From CBDVBZ01 sp965372355 (lineage in GTDB: Bacteria > Krumholzibacteriota > Krumholzibacteriia > WVZY01), in contig CBDVBZ010000014.1 in the NCBI GenBank assembly GCA_965372355.1, positions 1 through 40,034 on the forward strand: 40,034 nt of DNA, read 5' to 3'. Positions 9,801-16,233 of this stretch are shown piece by piece; position 1 is the first letter of the stretch; each line of letters starts with the position of its first letter. Under the pieces are notes generated by a model. It saw only the letters and a list, made by a program, of their open reading frames with translations. It did no database searches and was not told the origin of the DNA. Made by a program: the position numbers and the translations under genes.

Positions 9801-9873
9801 GTCGAGCTGCAAGCTGTGGATGAACCGACAAGAAGGTGACAACCGACACGAGGAAGGCAAGGAATACTCTCAT
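6814..9873 (-). CDS. Large secreted cysteine-rich protein with C-terminal FlgD-like/T9SS sorting domain, paralogue C (first gene of operon)
   Basis: This is the paralogue of the gene at 1176-4235 and has exactly the same length, 1019 residues, with the same signal peptide, cysteine pattern, putative amidotransferase-like fold (about residues 660-830) and C-terminal surface-sorting domain. By eye most positions are identical, and differences cluster in short patches, for example residues after CWDMC (DLWCGIYAFRSC against NVWCNIYGAGYC) and around KTGSGGW. The ATG at 9873 is preceded by AAGAGGATG. An upstream in-frame ATG at 9882 overlaps that ribosome site and is less likely. The gene is transcribed first, about 60 bases downstream of a near-consensus promoter, and reads into the propeller gene after 11 bases. 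The likely place of action is the outer surface. Function is unknown; a paired or layered surface assembly with the propeller protein is inference. Confidence 0.86.
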   Translation of the reverse strand: MRVFLAFLVSVVTFLSVHPQLAARPPGKANPVADKHIGVDNPHGNQALADRRGLFVSSAVDTYVLAEFDFGLVNPDPQGWVGVDRNEEDGTFFHVDDFAGLGGGESGRLRPIHGQKSLWCGSRALPQYPQCDSRCYPGYGDEWDQWFESVAFPTVGDVALSFQIQYDSEPGDDITYVEYKTGSGGWSELYRFDGVGKLWVTKIIPEENLLGDVAIRFRFESNRWGSDADCAWPSDGAVIIDDISIIDSTGTLDFQDFEAEPVGALTTADGDWSATTIQGYVNLATLYPGVSVLQEDPCTYKWLYIWGFFDESLSYNCHTPYPVPDQGTIPWGSPDGLYMKNEIWSPEIDWNVDADGNPIPATASSALLEFDVYRDLPLDYLLFYVWHIRTVTDGCPSDWKDRDYVYYGGQRNWIRFRTEVADLIPPAAERVQIAMGCWDMCDLWCGIYAFRSCLSQGPLFDNVRLVRIDHVGPIWTVNEFDLFQDSFAADGTTTGTVRIDMASDILSHTNPSVLPGDSTCVTVTSTHLGLDYHTPGDPASGPAVYCHVRDIDPDKSGDAISGDLYRWPVVDTGDEWTVLRFDSVLAPGGAAVENRFCVDLNDDLYAPGDTVWFYFSARDAGGNTTYWSRFTGAVGDETVVRSAPMEMTCLPANAVNGATDILYVDSVDPSNGSRFFDTAFEMLGITPDRFDVRASQSLKHNGPGTRVVDISQQLIANYKTIIWDSGSLASVTINNGGSGYGGKSDDFSLLFEFLDSRSDSPGLYLAGDAIAYNWRYYSTGGAASLKNVYLNHTFYGNDHVDYGQPVSPLVVGQPGSLFDDAEGPDSLVVFGGCPTIRRFDVLAATGASSVASAYSNNSSQGAVISQATPNPAGGTARAVLSGFGFYAIRDDKVQFPPDRIEHLRDVLVWFDNVIDLPTAADPTPQFVNALGQNYPNPFNPTTRVRYSLKERSHVTIKIYNVGGQLVRTLVDEIQNARSQGYVVEWDGRNSRGEEVASGVYLYQLVSRSFSQTKKMVVLR

Positions 9874-9905
9874 CACGATCACATCCTCTTGCGTCTTCCC
9901 ACCTC

Positions 9906-9926
9906 AGGCGTCCTGTTTAGACGCCT
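9906..9926 (-). repeat. Perfect 7-bp hairpin at the 5' end of the surface-protein operon transcript
   Basis: AGGCGTC (9906-9912) and GACGCCT (9920-9926) are exact reverse complements around a 7-base loop. The predicted transcription start is near 9930, so the RNA would begin with this stem-loop about 4 bases from its 5' end. Such hairpins are known to protect messages from 5'-dependent decay; it could instead be a repressor operator just downstream of the -10 box. Confidence 0.6.
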
Positions 9927-9936
9927 AATCGGACAT

Positions 9937-9965
9937 ATTATATCATAAATCCCGGCAGTCGTCAA
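9937..9965 (-). promoter_or_regulatory. Near-consensus sigma70 promoter with extended -10 for the surface-protein operon
   Basis: On the minus strand, TTGACG (9965-9960) is followed by exactly 17 bases and TATAAT (9942-9937). The -10 is also preceded by TGA, giving the extended form TGnTATAAT. This is one of the best promoter matches in the window and implies strong expression of the three-gene operon. The predicted start is near 9930, leaving a leader of about 57 bases that holds a hairpin and the ribosome site. Confidence 0.8.
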
Positions 9966-10225
9966 AGCCTCATACTACCCTGCCGATACCGCGGCGTATT
10001 CAGTGTCCGTATGCACAAAAAAAAAGAAACAAACGAAGGGCAAAAGGAGATTTAGGCTTGACGTGTTTTCGTACCGTCCTTGTCTTTCTGTACTAATCTC
10101 ACCGCTTTGCACTGCCTGAACGGCACACTCGCGGCCTGGGTTGCGAAGACACGAAATTGGTCTTCAATGCCTCGATGTCGTGTTTTGTTAGACCTCTGCG
10201 CATGTACTCGTGTCAAAAAGAGCCA
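9966..10225. other. Intergenic stretch between divergent promoters, no gene seen
   Basis: The 415 bases between the genes starting at 9873 and 10289 hold the two divergent promoters annotated here and otherwise no convincing gene. There is a purine-rich tract with nine A in a row near 10017-10025, and a small GAAGAC/GTCTTC dyad around 10145-10165. Open frames across this stretch on either strand lack ribosome sites and recognisable content. Confidence 0.5.
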
Positions 10226-10234
10226 TGTTATAAT
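10226..10234 (+). promoter_or_regulatory. Extended -10 promoter of the HNH gene
   Basis: TGTTATAAT is a perfect extended -10 element (TGnTATAAT). No good -35 lies 17 bases upstream, which is typical for extended -10 promoters. Transcription would start near 10241, about 48 bases before the ATG, and the ribosome site GGAGG lies within that leader. Confidence 0.55.
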
Positions 10235-10288
10235 GTGTAACATCCTCCCATTGTCGGCCTTCAAACTCGATCACACGGAGGTCCTGCC

Positions 10289-11383
10289 ATGCAAACCGCT
10301 GTTTCCGTTCAACGTCAATCGCACAACGCGACTCGAATGGTCCGCTATCTCTCCGACAGTGTCCTCATGTCACGGGTGGATGCACTCGTTCGCGAGGAGC
10401 GGCATCTCACGCTCCAGGTTCTTCATCATTTGATGGAGATCGATCGCAGGAGACTCTATTTGCCCTACGGTTACTCATCGCTGTTCACATACTGCGTGCG
10501 GAGGCTCGGTTACTCCGAGTCGGCGGCTCTCCGCCGTATCCGGACGGCCCGCTGCATCCGGGAGCACCCCGACATCGGCGACCTCCTCGAGTCGGGTGAT
10601 CTCACCCTGAGTACCGTCTCCAAACTCACCGGGGTCCTGACTGTGGACAACAAGGGCCAGTTGATTACAGAGGTCTGCGGAAAATCACAACGCGAGGTCG
10701 GCGAAGTACTCTCCCGCTACCGTCCGGAGCGTGCCCAGCCCGACCGGGTGCGGCCGGTGAGTGTGTGGACATCCTCGATCGCCAATGGGTGCAAGGAAAG
10801 TTACCGCCGCAGCGGCGGTAAAAAACTTACCACCGCTGATGCAAACGGTGCGTCACTCGAACAATGCTACCGGATCGAGTTCACCGCGACGCACGAGTTC
10901 ATGATGAAGCTCGAGACAATCAAAGCGCTCCTCTACCTCCGGTACCCATGTGGCATTGGCTTCGCGGAGCTTTTCGAGCAGACGATGGACCGCTATATCG
11001 AGCGCAACGACCCGGATAAGCGCCTGCGGCGGCGGCGGTTAAAAGAAGAGAGAAAGGCGAAACAGCGCTCGGCAGCCAGAAAGAGCAAGAACGACTCAGC
11101 CAAAACGAGCCAAAAGCACTCACGCCACATCCCAGCGGCGATCCGTGACGACGTCCGTGCACGCGACGGTGGTCGGTGCACATTTGTCGGGAGTGACGGT
11201 GTGCGGTGTGATGCAACGAGGGACTTACAGATCGATCACATCCGTCCGTTTGCACAGGGCGGTGAAACGACTGTGGGCAACTTGAGGCTGCTCTGCGGTA
11301 AGCACAATCGACTCGAGGCGGAACGGGTCTACGGCAAAAAACACATGGAGCAATTCAGAAAGGAACAACCGCGCGCCATTTGA
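10289..11383 (+). CDS. HNH endonuclease family protein
   Basis: A 364-residue protein with a helical N-terminal domain (residues about 15-150, RHLTLQVLHHLMEIDRRRLY onward) typical of the DUF222-like/HNH proteins that occur in several copies in many delta-proteobacterial and FCB genomes, a highly basic segment (RLRRRRLKEERKAKQR near residue 245) and a C-terminal HNH nuclease domain: ARDGGRC, then DHIRPFAQGG and NLRLLCGKHN. The zinc-type cysteines and the His-Asn-His residues are present, so nuclease activity on DNA is expected, but the target is unknown. The start is secure, with GGAGG seven bases before the ATG. The linker near residues 171-177 is encoded by a perfect 10-bp inverted repeat, which is odd inside a gene. 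Neighbours give no clue; it stands alone between a divergent and a convergent gene. It may be a selfish or regulatory nuclease of the restriction or homing type. Confidence 0.85.
   Translation: MQTAVSVQRQSHNATRMVRYLSDSVLMSRVDALVREERHLTLQVLHHLMEIDRRRLYLPYGYSSLFTYCVRRLGYSESAALRRIRTARCIREHPDIGDLLESGDLTLSTVSKLTGVLTVDNKGQLITEVCGKSQREVGEVLSRYRPERAQPDRVRPVSVWTSSIANGCKESYRRSGGKKLTTADANGASLEQCYRIEFTATHEFMMKLETIKALLYLRYPCGIGFAELFEQTMDRYIERNDPDKRLRRRRLKEERKAKQRSAARKSKNDSAKTSQKHSRHIPAAIRDDVRARDGGRCTFVGSDGVRCDATRDLQIDHIRPFAQGGETTVGNLRLLCGKHNRLEAERVYGKKHMEQFRKEQPRAI
10801..10821. repeat. Perfect 10-bp inverted repeat inside the HNH gene
   Basis: TTACCGCCGC and GCGGCGGTAA flank one central A, followed by a run of A. 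In RNA this would be a GC-rich hairpin; with a one-base centre a few inner pairs would open. It encodes the linker YRRSGGK between the helical domain and the conserved segment before the HNH domain. Confidence 0.7.
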
Positions 11384-11419
11384 TTAGCCACCGGGTCCAG
11401 AAAGAAACCATGAAGGCAC

Positions 11420-12742
11420 TCAATCCCGCTTCTGACGTTTTCGGAATTCGTCCTGGCGCTTCTTTAGTTCTGCTTCGAATCCCGCATCGCGTGGTTCGAA
11501 GAAGCGGCTGCTACGAAGTTCGTCGGGAAGATACTGCTCGAGGACAAACGCATCGGGATAGTCGTGGGGGTATTTGTAGTCTTTGCCATAGCCGAGGTCC
11601 TTCATCAGCCGCGTCGGCGCATTGCGAATGTGGAGCGGGACAGGATAGGGTGGATGGTCGTGCACGGCGGAGGCCGCCGATTTGTAGCCGCGATACGACG
11701 CGTTGCTCTTGGGCGCCAGTGCCAGATACGTTACCGCCTGCGCCAGCGGCAGTTTGCACTCGGGATAGCCAAGGAAATCGACCGCACTCTTTGCCGCGAT
11801 CGCGACAACCAGCGCCTGAGGATCGGCATTGCCGACGTCCTCGGAGGCAAACACAACGAGCCGCCGCACAATAAAGAGAGGGTCCTCGCCGGCCTCGCAC
11901 ATCCGTGCCAGCCAGTACAACGAGGCATCGACATCGCCGCCGCGCAGGCTCTTGTGCAGCGCAGAGATCAGATTATAGTGAGACTCCCCCGCCTTGTCGG
12001 TGCTGACGATCCGCGTTTGCAGCGCGTCCTTGATATGCCGCTCCGTTAGAACCCGCTCGCCCCCGGCACGCACCACGACCGATGCCGCGTAGTCCAGGGC
12101 GTTCAACGCGACCCTTGCGTCGCCCTGTGCGACATCGGCGAGATACGACATCACGTTATCGTTTGCGTCGAGGCCGGCGTCTCCGAGCCCCCGATCCTTG
12201 TCTTTCAGGGCGCGCCCAATAATGGTCAGCACGTGCTCCTTGTCGAGCGCGTTCAGAACGAGCACGCGGGAGCGCGACAACAACGGTGTGATGACCTCAA
12301 AACTCGGGTTCTCGGTGGTAGCACCGATGAAGATGATCGTCCCATCCTCGATATGTGGCAGAAACGCGTCCTGCTGTGCCTTGTTGAAACGATGGATCTC
12401 GTCGACAAAGAGCAGGAGCGGCCTTGCGTCTCCGCTTCGCAGTTTTCGAGCATCGGTGATCACCCGCCTGACCTCGCCGATACCCGATGTCACCGCGCTG
12501 AAGGTCACAAACCGGCTCTTGACCTCGGCGGCGATAATTCTCGCAAGCGTCGTCTTGCCGCATCCAGGTGGGCCCCAGAGAATCAGCGACTGCCTGAGCT
12601 CACCCAGTTTGAGCGCCTCGCGCAGCAGCGTTCCCTGCCCAACCACATCGTCCTGGCCGACAAACTGATCGAGCTTACGGGGACGCATACGGTCGGCGAG
12701 CGGTTTGCTCTTGTCGATTGGTTCGAAAAACGGAAGTTCCAT
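11420..12742 (-). CDS. rarA: Replication-associated recombination protein A (MgsA-type AAA+ ATPase)
   Basis: RarA acts at stalled replication forks, binding single-stranded DNA-binding protein and opening DNA ends. The 440-residue protein from the ATG at 12742 matches the family over its whole length: PLADRMRP and GQDDVVG at the N-terminus, Walker A GPPGCGKT, Walker B LLLFVDEIHRFNKAQQD, sensor 1 GATTENPSF, then the tetramerisation and C-terminal part with ISALHKSLRGGD, SEDVGNADP and HIRNAPTRLMKDLGYG. A start 15 codons upstream (12787) is open but adds a non-conserved tail; neither start has a strong ribosome site. It lies 72 bases after the GlpX-like gene and converges with the HNH gene. Confidence 0.95.
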   Translation of the reverse strand: MELPFFEPIDKSKPLADRMRPRKLDQFVGQDDVVGQGTLLREALKLGELRQSLILWGPPGCGKTTLARIIAAEVKSRFVTFSAVTSGIGEVRRVITDARKLRSGDARPLLLFVDEIHRFNKAQQDAFLPHIEDGTIIFIGATTENPSFEVITPLLSRSRVLVLNALDKEHVLTIIGRALKDKDRGLGDAGLDANDNVMSYLADVAQGDARVALNALDYAASVVVRAGGERVLTERHIKDALQTRIVSTDKAGESHYNLISALHKSLRGGDVDASLYWLARMCEAGEDPLFIVRRLVVFASEDVGNADPQALVVAIAAKSAVDFLGYPECKLPLAQAVTYLALAPKSNASYRGYKSAASAVHDHPPYPVPLHIRNAPTRLMKDLGYGKDYKYPHDYPDAFVLEQYLPDELRSSRFFEPRDAGFEAELKKRQDEFRKRQKRD

Positions 12743-12814
12743 CGGGTTCTTGTGGTTTGCTGTTGGCCCGGCGGCGCGCTCACACACGTGCTGCGGAGGC
12801 CGGCGAGCGTGGGA

Positions 12815-13768
12815 TCAACGGCAGCGCGGCTTTCTATCGAACGAGTGGTTGGCCTCGATAAAACGAATCGTACCGGACTGCCTGCGCATGACGATTGAAT
12901 GTGTGATGGCGCCGCCATGCCGGTACTGCACTCCCCGTAAAATGTCGCTGTTGGTCACACCGGTCGCGGCGAACATTGCCTTCTCACCCCGGATGAGATC
13001 CTTGATGCCGTAGACACGTTTCTTGTTCTTTATGCCCGCTCTATCGAGCGCTGCGGCATCCTCCTCACTCGCCACATGGAGCATTCCCTGAAAATCACCG
13101 CCGGCGCATTTGAGAGCCGCGCACGACAGAACACCCTCCTTCGCACCACCCACACCCATGAGAACATCGATACCGCTCCCCGGTATGGCAACGGCGATTC
13201 CGGCGGCGACATCGCCGTCATCGATCAGTTGGATCCTGGCGCCCGTCGAGCGCACCTTCTCGATCAGGTCCTCGTGTCGATCGCGGTCGAGAATGCAGAC
13301 GGTGAGGTCTTCCACATACGTGCGCTTTGCATCCGCAATATTGACGAGGTTCTCGAGGGGACTGGCGTTGACATCGATCCGGCCCGCAGCCTCCGGACCG
13401 ACCGCGATCTTGTTCATGTACTGAACCGGTGAATCAAAAAAGCCGCCCCTGTCGGCAACGGCAATTATGGACACCGCATTGGGACGCCCCATTGCAACCG
13501 ACTCGATCGACTCGAGCGGGTCGAGGCCAACGTCGACCTCGGGCTGAGAACCCGAACCCACCGACTTGCCTTTTGACAACTCGTGACTGGTTCTTTTCTC
13601 ACCGAATACAATGGTCCCTTTGATCTTGACCGATTGGATGGCGATCACCATCGCCTCACAGGCCGCACGGTCGGCACTGCGACCGTCACCCTTTCCCATC
13701 CAGCGTGAAGAGGCCAACGCCGCGGCCTCCGTCACTCTGACGAGTTCAAGCGCTAAGTTTCGTTCCAT
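12815..13768 (-). CDS. Divergent GlpX-like (class II fructose-1,6-bisphosphatase family) protein
   Basis: The 317-residue protein aligns over its full length to GlpX, the class II fructose-1,6-bisphosphatase of gluconeogenesis: RVTEAAALASSRWMGKGD at the N-terminus, DPLE, YMNKIAVGP, DGDVAA, GVGGAKEGV and the C-terminal FDRKP. The metal ligands known from E. coli GlpX appear to be kept (D33, E57, D83-E86 of DPLE, and the Glu of GGAKEG). The signature GEGExDEAPML is replaced by GEKRTSHELS, the DPxEGT motif reads DPLESI, and the position of Lys29 is Gly. These changes hit residues believed to act in catalysis and substrate binding, so the enzyme may use another phosphate ester or be inactive. It starts 12 bases after the zinc-ribbon gene and is probably co-transcribed. 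Membership of the family is sure, FBPase activity is not. Confidence 0.8.
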   Translation of the reverse strand: MERNLALELVRVTEAAALASSRWMGKGDGRSADRAACEAMVIAIQSVKIKGTIVFGEKRTSHELSKGKSVGSGSQPEVDVGLDPLESIESVAMGRPNAVSIIAVADRGGFFDSPVQYMNKIAVGPEAAGRIDVNASPLENLVNIADAKRTYVEDLTVCILDRDRHEDLIEKVRSTGARIQLIDDGDVAAGIAVAIPGSGIDVLMGVGGAKEGVLSCAALKCAGGDFQGMLHVASEEDAAALDRAGIKNKKRVYGIKDLIRGEKAMFAATGVTNSDILRGVQYRHGGAITHSIVMRRQSGTIRFIEANHSFDRKPRCR

Positions 13769-13780
13769 CGGGGATAGACG

Positions 13781-14179
13781 TTACCCTTCGGCTGGGCTGC
13801 CTCCACCTTCGTCTGCAGCATCCAGCGACTCGTTGAGCTCCTTTGCCATCTGATACTGATGGAACCCGAAGATGAATGGGAAGAGAATCAACGCGAGGCC
13901 AAAGGTCAGGGGGTAGGCGATGATGGTAATGACGAGAGTGATCCAGAACCAGTTCCACTGGCCCAGATAGAGGTATCCGAGTGGCCCCAGAAGGACCCAG
14001 CTAAGAATAAAACCGAGAAATCCGGCCAAACCCGGGCTTTTCTGATCCTTGATCGGCCGCAGCCTGGTGATCTCGTTGTTCTCGAGAAAACTCGAAATCG
14101 AGCTCCGGACACGCCGTCCGCAGTGGACGCAAATCTCTGCCTTTTCTTCAATTGTCTTACCACAGTACTTGCAGTACAT
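13781..14179 (-). CDS. Small zinc-ribbon membrane protein
   Basis: A 132-residue protein with an N-terminal zinc ribbon (Cys3, Cys6, Cys17, Cys20 in the pattern CxxC...CxxC) followed by about three hydrophobic segments between residues 50 and 110 and a short acidic, glycine-rich tail. Such proteins sit in the inner membrane with the ribbon in the cytoplasm; the function is unknown. AAGGCGGG lies six bases before the ATG. It is 12 bases from the GlpX-like gene downstream, suggesting one transcript. A hairpin lies just upstream, between it and the TPR lipoprotein gene. Confidence 0.75.
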   Translation of the reverse strand: MYCKYCGKTIEEKAEICVHCGRRVRSSISSFLENNEITRLRPIKDQKSPGLAGFLGFILSWVLLGPLGYLYLGQWNWFWITLVITIIAYPLTFGLALILFPFIFGFHQYQMAKELNESLDAADEGGGSPAEG

Positions 14180-14228
14180 ATCATACCCGCCTTGCCAAAA
14201 CCTGCGCTGGTGAGGGGAATTCTGTGTT

Positions 14229-14255
14229 CCGCCTTAGATCTACGAATAAAGGCGG
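14229..14255. repeat. Intergenic inverted repeat (7-bp stem, 13-base loop)
   Basis: CCGCCTT (14229-14235) pairs exactly with AAGGCGG (14249-14255). It lies in the 83-base gap between the TPR lipoprotein and the zinc-ribbon gene. There is no U tract, so it is more likely an intercistronic hairpin than an intrinsic terminator. Confidence 0.45.
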
Positions 14256-14262
14256 CGGATTG

Positions 14263-15462
14263 TTACCCATCTGTGGCAGAAAGATTCTGCCTCGCCACCG
14301 CGTTGTCGGGCTCGAGAAGGAGCACTTTTCTCCACTGCTCCTTCGCGTCCTCTATCCTACCACTTTCGGCGAGAATGACGCCATAGTTATTCAGATGGAC
14401 GGTATTCTCGGGCTCCAGCTCGACCGCCTTGCCAATGTAAACGACGGCCTTGTCGAGTCCTCCCACGCCGCGGAAACTCATGGCGAGCACATCATACGCG
14501 TCATTCAACCCCGACCGTGACCCAACACCAGCGCCACCGGCCGACGAACTCTCTCCGGCCACGTCACCCTCCAACCACGCCTCGAGCAGATCGATAACCT
14601 CCTGGTAACGCGATTGCTCGTAGTACGCCCGACCGAGGTACACCCGATACGTTGTGTTGTCCGGTGACCGTGCACGCATCTTTTCCAACAGAGGGATGGC
14701 CGACACGAAGTCCTTCGACTTCAAGTGAGCGACCGCGAGGTTCAGTTGATAAGACTCGTTTGTCGAATCGGCGTTGACCGCCGTCGTGAAATGCGCTTCC
14801 GCCTCGGCGTGCCTGCCCAGGCGAATCAGCAACAGGCCTAGATTGTTGTGGAACATGGGATCATCAGCGCCAAGCTCGATAGCCTTTTCGAAATACTCGA
14901 GCGCCTTTTTGTCTTCCTTGCCCGTCAGTCCTATGCCCAGTGCTTCGGCGTATTGCTCGTTCAAGGGATCCAGCGTAAACGCAACTTCCCACTGCCCGAG
15001 TGCCGCGTCCTCTCGGCCGAACTCGTACAATGCAAGCCCGTAGTTGTAATACGCCACCGCATCCCCTTCCCCGAACTTGATCGCCAGCTCGAACTCGGTC
15101 AGCGCTCTGCCGACCTTGCGCATCTCCATCAACATCTCACCGAATTCCAGATGCGTGTTTGCATCCGCATAGTCCAGCCGCAGCGCGCTCTCGAAGTTCT
15201 TCACCGCCTGGTCGTAAGCACCCAGCTTCCAGTACGCCTTGCCGAGCATCGAATTGACCTGCGGGTCCCTGATTCCCTGCAGCGCGAGCGGTGCCAGCAG
15301 ATCGACGGCCGTCTGGTACTGCCCTTCGGTGAGCAGTTGTTGGGCCTGCTGTTTGCGGGATAGTGTGACCTCGTCGGGCTCACGCGAGCCACCTTCACGG
15401 CCGGAGGAGGCGCAGCTACAAGAGAGGATCAGAATGAATAGTGCGACGCGATTGATACGCAT
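14263..15462 (-). CDS. TPR-repeat lipoprotein
   Basis: A 399-residue protein beginning with a lipoprotein signal (MRINRVALFILILSCSCASS; lipobox ILSC or SCSC), followed by about nine tetratricopeptide repeats, for example AYWKLGAYDQAVKNFESALRL, and the same helix-turn-helix spacing through to the C-terminus. A serine/glycine-rich linker near residues 300-315 breaks the repeat array. It is probably anchored to a membrane facing the periplasm and acts as a scaffold, perhaps in assembly of envelope complexes; the partner is not evident. It lies downstream of another TPR gene on the same strand with a 127-base gap. Confidence 0.8.
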   Translation of the reverse strand: MRINRVALFILILSCSCASSGREGGSREPDEVTLSRKQQAQQLLTEGQYQTAVDLLAPLALQGIRDPQVNSMLGKAYWKLGAYDQAVKNFESALRLDYADANTHLEFGEMLMEMRKVGRALTEFELAIKFGEGDAVAYYNYGLALYEFGREDAALGQWEVAFTLDPLNEQYAEALGIGLTGKEDKKALEYFEKAIELGADDPMFHNNLGLLLIRLGRHAEAEAHFTTAVNADSTNESYQLNLAVAHLKSKDFVSAIPLLEKMRARSPDNTTYRVYLGRAYYEQSRYQEVIDLLEAWLEGDVAGESSSAGGAGVGSRSGLNDAYDVLAMSFRGVGGLDKAVVYIGKAVELEPENTVHLNNYGVILAESGRIEDAKEQWRKVLLLEPDNAVARQNLSATDG

Positions 15463-15589
15463 GCAAGAACGCCGTTCCCGAAACGATTATTTCAATAACG
15501 TGTTCGACAGGGGCAGATGTCTCATCCACAAGATACACCTGCCACAGTATCGGAAAAAGCGGAAACTGACGGTGTGCGTGCCAGGGGGA

Positions 15590-16081
15590 TTAGCTCTGTC
15601 GGTGACCAACCAGCGTTCTCTCGAGATACGCCCGGACGACCCCAAGATACCTGTTTACAAAGTGGCCCCTGGAAAGAAACGTAAAAAAGGGTGGTCGGCG
15701 GACTCCCATGCGTGTCAGCTCCGCGGCGGATGCCGCGTGTTCGTTGTTCAATTCCCACGCGCGAACGAACTCCTTGTGCGCGGAGGCATTGTCACCCTCG
15801 AGCTTGTAGACCTTGCCGAGGTTTACCCGGAGTATCGGGTCCTTCGAGTACGCCATGATGGCCTGCCTGCACGCTCGAATCGCGCGATCGAAATCGCGCT
15901 CGACGTGCGCGAGACACAGACCGAAGTACGAACGGTAGACGGGATTGTTGGGTGCGATGCGGAGTGCCTCGATCAGGTGATCCAGGGCAACGCCGTACTT
16001 GTTGCGGTGAATCATTTCGATCGCCCGGTTATAGAACGAATGAGACTCCAGAGTGCTCTGGATTTCCGTCGCTGCTTCCAT
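15590..16081 (-). CDS. Small TPR protein
   Basis: A 163-residue protein with no signal peptide and two to three TPR units (NRAIEMIHRNKYGVALDHL, AIRACRQAIMAYSKDP, RVNLGKVYKLEGDNASAHKE), ending in a basic, aromatic tail (PPFFTFLSRGHFVNRYLGV). The start at 16081 is chosen because GGAGGAG lies seven bases upstream; an in-frame start at 16156 has no such site. Likely a cytoplasmic adaptor. It sits between the M50 peptidase and the TPR lipoprotein, all on the minus strand. Confidence 0.75.
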   Translation of the reverse strand: MEAATEIQSTLESHSFYNRAIEMIHRNKYGVALDHLIEALRIAPNNPVYRSYFGLCLAHVERDFDRAIRACRQAIMAYSKDPILRVNLGKVYKLEGDNASAHKEFVRAWELNNEHAASAAELTRMGVRRPPFFTFLSRGHFVNRYLGVVRAYLERTLVGHRQS

Positions 16082-16163
16082 TTCTGATCTCCTCCGGTCG
16101 AGTCTCCGGGTACCGCGTTGCAATGCATGGGGCGGATCGTGCAACATGCTCCGCAAACACCCA

Positions 16164-16179
16164 CATTCCCCTGGGAATG
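16164..16179. repeat. Near-perfect palindrome upstream of the small TPR gene
   Basis: CATTCCC (16164-16170) and GGGAATG (16173-16179) are exact reverse complements around two bases. It lies in the 152-base gap between the M50 peptidase stop and the TPR gene, and looks like a dimeric regulator site. No promoter with both boxes was found beside it. Confidence 0.4.
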
Positions 16180-16233
16180 GGGCAAAACGGCAAGATGCGT
16201 TCCGCCGGACGGCCCAGGTGGCCGACTCCCACT

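Noticed and set aside
10052..10433. Two open frames in the intergenic region (minus 10052-10264, plus 10080-10433)
   Set aside because: No ribosome sites, odd composition, and the second runs into the HNH gene in a different frame.
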